Assembly: GCA_018266965.1 (NCBI GenBank)
Contig: JAFDZJ010000278.1
Coordinates: forward strand, 1-10,759
Direction: 5' to 3'
From: Bacteroidota bacterium
Lineage (GTDB): Bacteria > Bacteroidota > Bacteroidia > Flavobacteriales > Weeksellaceae
DNA: 10,759 nt
In this document: positions 7,061 to 10,759 of the stretch, piece after piece
Position numbering within the stretch: position 1 is the stretch's first letter
Layout of the letters: the number at the start of each line of letters is the position of its first letter
The notes under the pieces: model-generated
Database searches by the model: none
What the model was told of the DNA's origin: nothing
Seen by the model: only the letters and a program-made list of their open reading frames with translations
Made by a program: the position numbers and the translations under genes

Positions 7061-7987
7061 ATGAATAACCCTTTGTTCTACGCCAAAATACTTCTGTTCG
7101 GAGAATATGGTATTATAGAAGACTCCCAAGGTCTTACTCTACCATATAGTTACTACAAAGGTTCATTGAAATTCTCCGTTGTAGATTCGGAATTTATTTC
7201 CCAATCCAACAATTCTTTAAAAAAATACTCGAAATATTTGGAGAAATTGGATTTGCCCAACGAATTTGCAATTGATATTGTATCGCTACAACATGATATT
7301 TCCAATGGTTTGTATTTCGATTCCAACATACCACAAGGTTATGGAGTAGGAAGTTCCGGAGCATTGGTTGCTGCAATTTTCGCAAAATATTCTATCCACA
7401 AATTATTGCCAGAAACCATTTCCAAAGACCAACTGAAAGAGTTGAAAAAAGTTTTTGGGATATTAGAAAGTTATTTTCATGGAAAAAGTTCGGGTATAGA
7501 TCCATTGATTTGTTTTATGAATTTGCCTATACTTATAGAAAACAAGGAAAGTGTGGACAAAGTGAATATACCAAAAGAAGAAATTGGCAAAGGAGCTATT
7601 TTCCTTATAGACTCCGGAATAGTAGGAGAAACAGGACCTATGGTACAGATTTTCTTTGAAAAAATGAAAACCGAAGGGTTTAGAAAAACACTAAAAGAAG
7701 AATTTATACATTATAATAATGCTTGTATCCAAGCTTTTCTAAAAAAAGAAATGAATCCCTTTTTCAGAAACTTGAAAAATCTATCTGTTTGGGCTTATGA
7801 ACACTTCAAACCAATGATACCGAAAAGTATCTATCACGCTTGGAAAAAAGGTTTGGATACCAATGCCTATTACCTAAAACTTTGTGGAAGTGGCGGAGGT
7901 GGATATATACTAGGTTTTTCCAAAGACTACGAAAAAGCAGAGAAAATGCTTTCGGGCTTTCAAAAAGAAGTAATCTATCGATTTTAG
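7061..7987 (+). CDS. mvk: Mevalonate kinase (GHMP superfamily)
   Basis: Cytoplasmic 308-residue GHMP kinase that phosphorylates mevalonate with ATP in the mevalonate route to isopentenyl diphosphate. Motif 1 is YAKILLFGEYGII (7-19). The ATP-binding loop is PQGYGVGSSGAL (91-102). The catalytic aspartate is D147 in HGKSSGIDP (140-148), and motif 3 is KLCGSGGGGYILG (273-285). The overall sequence, including SGIVGETGPMV and the ending VIYRF, closely fits what I recall of mevalonate kinases from Chryseobacterium-like Flavobacteriia. A related GHMP kinase (for example phosphomevalonate kinase) is the main alternative. An in-frame TTG at 7025 would add 12 residues but lies inside the promoter boxes, so ATG 7061 is preferred. 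It stands 63 bases upstream of the prenyltransferase gene and probably shares its transcript. Confidence 0.88.
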   Translation: MNNPLFYAKILLFGEYGIIEDSQGLTLPYSYYKGSLKFSVVDSEFISQSNNSLKKYSKYLEKLDLPNEFAIDIVSLQHDISNGLYFDSNIPQGYGVGSSGALVAAIFAKYSIHKLLPETISKDQLKELKKVFGILESYFHGKSSGIDPLICFMNLPILIENKESVDKVNIPKEEIGKGAIFLIDSGIVGETGPMVQIFFEKMKTEGFRKTLKEEFIHYNNACIQAFLKKEMNPFFRNLKNLSVWAYEHFKPMIPKSIYHAWKKGLDTNAYYLKLCGSGGGGYILGFSKDYEKAEKMLSGFQKEVIYRF

Positions 7988-8050
7988 ATTTTTTCTTATT
8001 CATTTCTTTAAAATAAGTAATTATAAATTTCCAACAAGATACTCAATTTG

Positions 8051-8941
8051 ATGGATAAAAAGTTTTTATACCGACTTTCTCAGTTATTGGCTTTTGTATT
8101 GGGTACCAAATTGCTGGTAGTAGCATTGCTTACCATTGCTCTATATATATCTACTTTTTTTCTTTTCAATCAAGAGGAAAGTTTTAGAAACTTTGTTTTT
8201 GATTTCCGTGTACATGGAATTATTTTTTGCAGTGTACTTAGTATAGGAGCAGGAGGGATAATCAACCAGTTTTATGATAAAGAAAAAGACAAAGTTACTA
8301 GACCTTTTAGAACGAAAATTCAAAGTTTTCTGAAACAAAAGTACTTTTTGTACGCATATATCATTCTCAATCTTGTTTCGCTAATCGTAGCATTCTATAT
8401 TTCGTGGAGGGTATTTGTATTTTTTATTATTTACCAATTTTTTATGTGGCTGTATAGTCATAAACTCTCCAAAATTCTTATATTGAATAATATGACATTT
8501 GTCAGCCTAACCTTGTATCCCTTTTTCGGAATGTTGATTTACTATCAAACTTTCTCGATGAAAATATTTTTGATGGCAACATTTTTATTTGGTATTTTAC
8601 TGGTAATTGATATTTTAAAAGATACACTTACCAAGAATGTCGATGAAATATTCGGATACAAAACTATACCTAATTGTTTTTCTAAAAATACCACTAAATT
8701 ATTTATTGTCAGTATTTTACTATTGTTGATTGTCAATTCTTTTTTTATTCTAACAAAGAATATTCAACATTCCGTAATGTGGTGTTATTATTTGTTGGGG
8801 ATATTATTGTTTGCAATATTAATCTTCTATTACAATAACTCTGCAAAAAATTCAAAATATTATATAATGAATATTTTGAGGCTTTGGCTGTTTCTAGGTA
8901 TAATAGCGATGATGATTGATGGAATAATTATGAGAGTCTAA
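8051..8941 (+). CDS. UbiA-family membrane prenyltransferase
   Basis: Polytopic inner-membrane enzyme of 296 residues with about nine hydrophobic segments (near 12-38, 55-70, 98-117, 119-135, 145-166, 171-190, 213-233, 240-258, 273-293). UbiA enzymes transfer a polyprenyl group from its diphosphate to an aromatic or glycerol-phosphate acceptor, using Mg2+ held by two Asp-rich motifs. Motif 1 is N72-Q-F-Y-D76-K-E-K-D80, followed by R84-P85. Motif 2 is D187-I-L-K190-D191 through D198, then GYKTIP (202-207). T194 sits where the middle aspartate usually is. Comparable flavobacterial proteins are commonly labelled geranylgeranylglycerol-phosphate geranylgeranyltransferase; this acceptor is inferred, not shown. 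A frame extension to TTG 8048 adds one residue; ATG 8051 is the better start. It probably shares the mevalonate kinase transcript. Confidence 0.85.
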   Translation: MDKKFLYRLSQLLAFVLGTKLLVVALLTIALYISTFFLFNQEESFRNFVFDFRVHGIIFCSVLSIGAGGIINQFYDKEKDKVTRPFRTKIQSFLKQKYFLYAYIILNLVSLIVAFYISWRVFVFFIIYQFFMWLYSHKLSKILILNNMTFVSLTLYPFFGMLIYYQTFSMKIFLMATFLFGILLVIDILKDTLTKNVDEIFGYKTIPNCFSKNTTKLFIVSILLLLIVNSFFILTKNIQHSVMWCYYLLGILLFAILIFYYNNSAKNSKYYIMNILRLWLFLGIIAMMIDGIIMRV

Positions 8942-8965
8942 TTTTTTTTAGATTGGATTAATGAT

Positions 8966-8973
8966 TATTTTTG
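8966..8973 (+). promoter_or_regulatory. Probable -7 box for proline dehydrogenase
   Basis: TATTTTTG fits TAnnTTTG exactly and lies 25 bases before the ATG at 8999. The -33 position holds only a T-run without TTG. Its presence 24 bases after the prenyltransferase stop suggests the dehydrogenase has its own promoter, though read-through from upstream remains possible because no terminator intervenes. Confidence 0.5.
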
Positions 8974-8998
8974 TACGATTTTAAAATAATAAATTACC

Positions 8999-10171
8999 AT
9001 GTCCATATTTAATGATACCAAAATAGCATTTGCCGATAAAAGCACTCAACAACTAGAAAAAGCAAAATGGATGTTTACCATGATACAATATCCTAGTTTG
9101 ACAGGAATTGGAATAGATGCCCTAAATTTTACCATAAAAAATAATTTTCCTTTTGTAGAAAATATTGTAAAAAATACACTTTTCGAACAATTTTGTGGAG
9201 GTGTAAGTAGGGAAGAAAGTTCCAAAGTTGTACAACAAATGTACAAACATCATATAGGAAGTATTTTCGATTATGCAATTGAGGGAAAAGAAGACGAAAC
9301 TACATTTGATATCACTTGCGAAGAAATAAAACAAAATATAAAATTTGCCGAAGGAAATCCTGCAATCCCATTCGTGGTGTTCAAACCAACGGGTTTTGGT
9401 AGATTGTATCTTTATACAGAAATTCAAAAAAACAAAGAACTTACCAATTCCGAAAAACAAGAATGGGAAAAAGTAAAACAAAGATACTTGGAAGTATGCC
9501 AATTGGCGTATGAAAAAAATGTTATCATTATGGTAGATGCCGAAGAGTCTTGGATGCAATCCGCTGTTGATGATTTGGTAAACGAAATGATGGAAAAATT
9601 CAACAAAGAAAAAGCTATTGTTTGGAATACTATCCAAATGTACAGAACTGGTAGAATTGCTTATTTGGAAGCCGACCTGAAAAAAGCACAAGAAAAAAAT
9701 TATTTCTTGGGATACAAATTTGTAAGAGGTGCCTACATGGAAAAAGAAAGAGCTAGAGCAAAAGAGCTGAACTATCCGGATCCTATACAACCCAACAAAC
9801 AAGCTACTGATGACAATTATGATGCTGCGGTAGAGTTTGTACTCAATCATTTGGACAAAATTGCGTCTTTCTTTGGAACTCACAACGAGAAATCTACAGA
9901 ATTGGCAATGGATAAAATGAAATCTAAAAACTTGTCTAATGACGATTATAGAATACATTTCGGACAACTCTATGGTATGAGTGATAACATTACCTATTAT
10001 CTTGGAAATCAAAAATATAACGCTAGTAAATATCTTCCGTATGGACCAGTGAAAGATGTAGTGCCTTACCTTACCAGAAGAGCTCAAGAAAACACTTCGG
10101 TAGCTGGACAAACAGGAAGAGAACTGGGTCTTTTGAAAAAAGAAATCGAAAGAAGAAAAAATTTAAGATAA
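8999..10171 (+). CDS. Proline dehydrogenase, monofunctional
   Basis: FAD-dependent proline dehydrogenase of 390 residues, oxidising L-proline to 1-pyrroline-5-carboxylate and passing electrons to the quinone pool, usually at the membrane surface. The beta/alpha barrel is shown by IIMVDAEESW (about 176-185, D180), by a YRTGRIAYLEADL segment, by the conserved KFVRGAYMEKERARA (from 240) and by the proline-binding YLTRRAQENTS with R360-R361, which hold the substrate carboxylate. The chain ends soon after the barrel, so the P5C dehydrogenase and DNA-binding domains of bifunctional PutA are absent. A separate P5C dehydrogenase would be needed to reach glutamate and is not in the window. The N-terminal 90 residues form the helical extension seen in flavobacterial members. 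It has its own -7 box and a terminator. Confidence 0.94.
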   Translation: MSIFNDTKIAFADKSTQQLEKAKWMFTMIQYPSLTGIGIDALNFTIKNNFPFVENIVKNTLFEQFCGGVSREESSKVVQQMYKHHIGSIFDYAIEGKEDETTFDITCEEIKQNIKFAEGNPAIPFVVFKPTGFGRLYLYTEIQKNKELTNSEKQEWEKVKQRYLEVCQLAYEKNVIIMVDAEESWMQSAVDDLVNEMMEKFNKEKAIVWNTIQMYRTGRIAYLEADLKKAQEKNYFLGYKFVRGAYMEKERARAKELNYPDPIQPNKQATDDNYDAAVEFVLNHLDKIASFFGTHNEKSTELAMDKMKSKNLSNDDYRIHFGQLYGMSDNITYYLGNQKYNASKYLPYGPVKDVVPYLTRRAQENTSVAGQTGRELGLLKKEIERRKNLR

Positions 10172-10185
10172 AAATTTAAAAACTA

Positions 10186-10193
10186 TATATTTG
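10186..10193 (+). promoter_or_regulatory. Promoter-like -7 box at the terminator edge
   Basis: TATATTTG is an exact TAnnTTTG match, one base before the left arm of the terminator hairpin and 51 bases before the transporter ATG. No -33 TTG is visible about 19 bases upstream. If active, it would start the transporter mRNA inside the hairpin. Confidence 0.35.
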
Positions 10194-10194
10194 C

Positions 10195-10227
10195 AAACTT
10201 CCAAAACTAATATTTGGAAGTTTTTTT
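10195..10227 (+). terminator. Intrinsic terminator of proline dehydrogenase
   Basis: AAACTTCCAAA (10195-10205) and TTTGGAAGTTT (10213-10223) form a perfect 11-bp stem with a 7-base loop. The stem runs into seven T (10221-10227). It sits 23 bases after the dehydrogenase stop. Confidence 0.9.
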
Positions 10228-10244
10228 GACCCAAATTTGTAACC

Positions 10245-10759
10245 ATGCTCAATTCTCAAAAAAACAAAGCTATTGGCTTTATATTTATTACACTACTGAT
10301 AGACATAACAGGTTGGGGAATAATAATACCAGTTATTCCTTCGCTTATAAAAGAATTAATCCATGGAGATGTTAGCTTGGCATCCAAATATGGTGGTTGG
10401 CTTAGTTTTGCTTATGCAAGTACTCAATTTCTATTCGCATCAATACTAGGAGGACTAAGTGATAAATTCGGAAGAAGACCGGTAATATTGGCATCATTGG
10501 TGGGATTTTCTATCAATTTTCTAATTCAGGGTTTTGCACCAAGTATATTTTGGCTCTTTGTAGGAAGGATTTTCTCGGGTATTACAGGTGCGAGTATTAC
10601 CCCTGCAAGTGCTTATATTGCAGATGTTTCCACGGACGAAAATAGAGCCAAAAATTTTGGAATGATAGGGATGGCTTTTGGTTTGGGTTTTATAATTGGC
10701 CCTGTTTTGGGTGGTTTATTAGGTCAATTTGGCAATAGGGTACCGTTTTTTGCAGCATC
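10245..10759 (+). CDS. TetA-like MFS transporter, 3'-truncated by the window edge
   Basis: The first 171 residues of a major facilitator superfamily drug:H+ antiporter of the TCR/Tet type, located in the inner membrane. The frame stays open to the last base. Helix 1 carries the family motif IDITGWGIIIPVIPSL (19-34). MFS motif A between helices 2 and 3 is GGLSDKFGRRPV (69-80) with D73. GRIFSGITGAS (107-117) and SAYIADV (122-128) match helix 4 and the following loop. The antiporter motif C is GLGFIIGPVLGG (146-157) in helix 5. About five of an expected twelve helices are inside the window, against about 400 residues for full-length relatives. Chromosomal members of this family in Flavobacteriia are common and their substrates mostly unknown, so tetracycline resistance should not be assumed. 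ATG 10245 is the first start behind the terminator and has no Shine-Dalgarno. Confidence 0.9.
   Translation, partial: MLNSQKNKAIGFIFITLLIDITGWGIIIPVIPSLIKELIHGDVSLASKYGGWLSFAYASTQFLFASILGGLSDKFGRRPVILASLVGFSINFLIQGFAPSIFWLFVGRIFSGITGASITPASAYIADVSTDENRAKNFGMIGMAFGLGFIIGPVLGGLLGQFGNRVPFFAA

Noticed and set aside
7995..8017. Weak inverted repeat CTTATT/AATAAG between mevalonate kinase and the prenyltransferase gene
   Set aside because: Only six A/T-rich base pairs and no T-run after it, so it does not support a terminator; the two genes are better read as one transcript.
8937..8952. TCTAA/TTAGA repeat at the end of the prenyltransferase gene
   Set aside because: A five-base stem whose T-run forms the loop rather than following the stem; not a credible terminator.
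9122..10111. Long minus-strand open frame of 329 codons antisense to proline dehydrogenase
   Set aside because: Its translation is rich in F, S, I and C without any recognisable domain, and it lies wholly within a well supported gene on the other strand. It is best explained by codon bias of the real gene.
1..10759. Mobile elements, CRISPR arrays, tRNA/rRNA genes, toxin-antitoxin or defence systems
   Set aside because: No direct repeat array, terminal inverted repeats with a transposase, integrase, cloverleaf-like sequence or defence protein motif was found in reading both strands.

Overview
The window reads as ordinary chromosomal DNA from an A+T-rich member of the Bacteroidota, most likely class Flavobacteriia and probably near the Chryseobacterium/Weeksellaceae group. 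Three things point there. The start codons lack Shine-Dalgarno sequences and sit behind A/T-rich leaders. Several genes have Bacteroidota-type promoters, with a -7 box TAnnTTTG and sometimes a -33 TTG/TTTG. The protein set is also flavobacterial in character: a short GyrB without the proteobacterial insert, a flavobacterial type of mevalonate kinase, a UbiA-family membrane prenyltransferase, a monofunctional proline dehydrogenase and a DUF3298 lipoprotein.

Layout, left to right. The 3' four fifths of gyrB (+) enters from the left edge and ends at two back-to-back intrinsic terminators. A DUF3298-type lipoprotein gene (+) faces a small TM2-domain membrane protein gene (-), with one bidirectional terminator between them. 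A divergent promoter region separates the TM2 gene from a ROK-family sugar kinase (+). That kinase runs tail to tail, with only 8 bases between stop codons, into a DUF900-type alpha/beta hydrolase (-). The hydrolase gene is divergent from glnS (+, glutaminyl-tRNA synthetase), which ends at a strong terminator. Next come mevalonate kinase (+) and a UbiA-family prenyltransferase (+), probably one isoprenoid transcription unit. Proline dehydrogenase (+) has its own -7 box and ends at a perfect 11-bp hairpin terminator. Last is the 5' part of a TetA-like MFS transporter (+), which runs off the right edge.

How the genes fit together. Most are independent housekeeping or small-metabolism units rather than one system. 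The one clear functional pairing is mevalonate kinase with the prenyltransferase: the first makes phosphomevalonate for isoprenoid precursors, and the second would consume a polyprenyl diphosphate. I see no RNA genes, CRISPR array, insertion sequence, integrase, phage gene or toxin-antitoxin pair, and no sign of recent transfer. No intergenic stretch exceeds about 190 bases. I found no convincing new biological system. The findings are sequence-level oddities: missing zinc cysteines in the ROK kinase, substitutions in the UbiA and GlnRS signature motifs, a promoter-like box next to a terminator, and start sites that need trimming.
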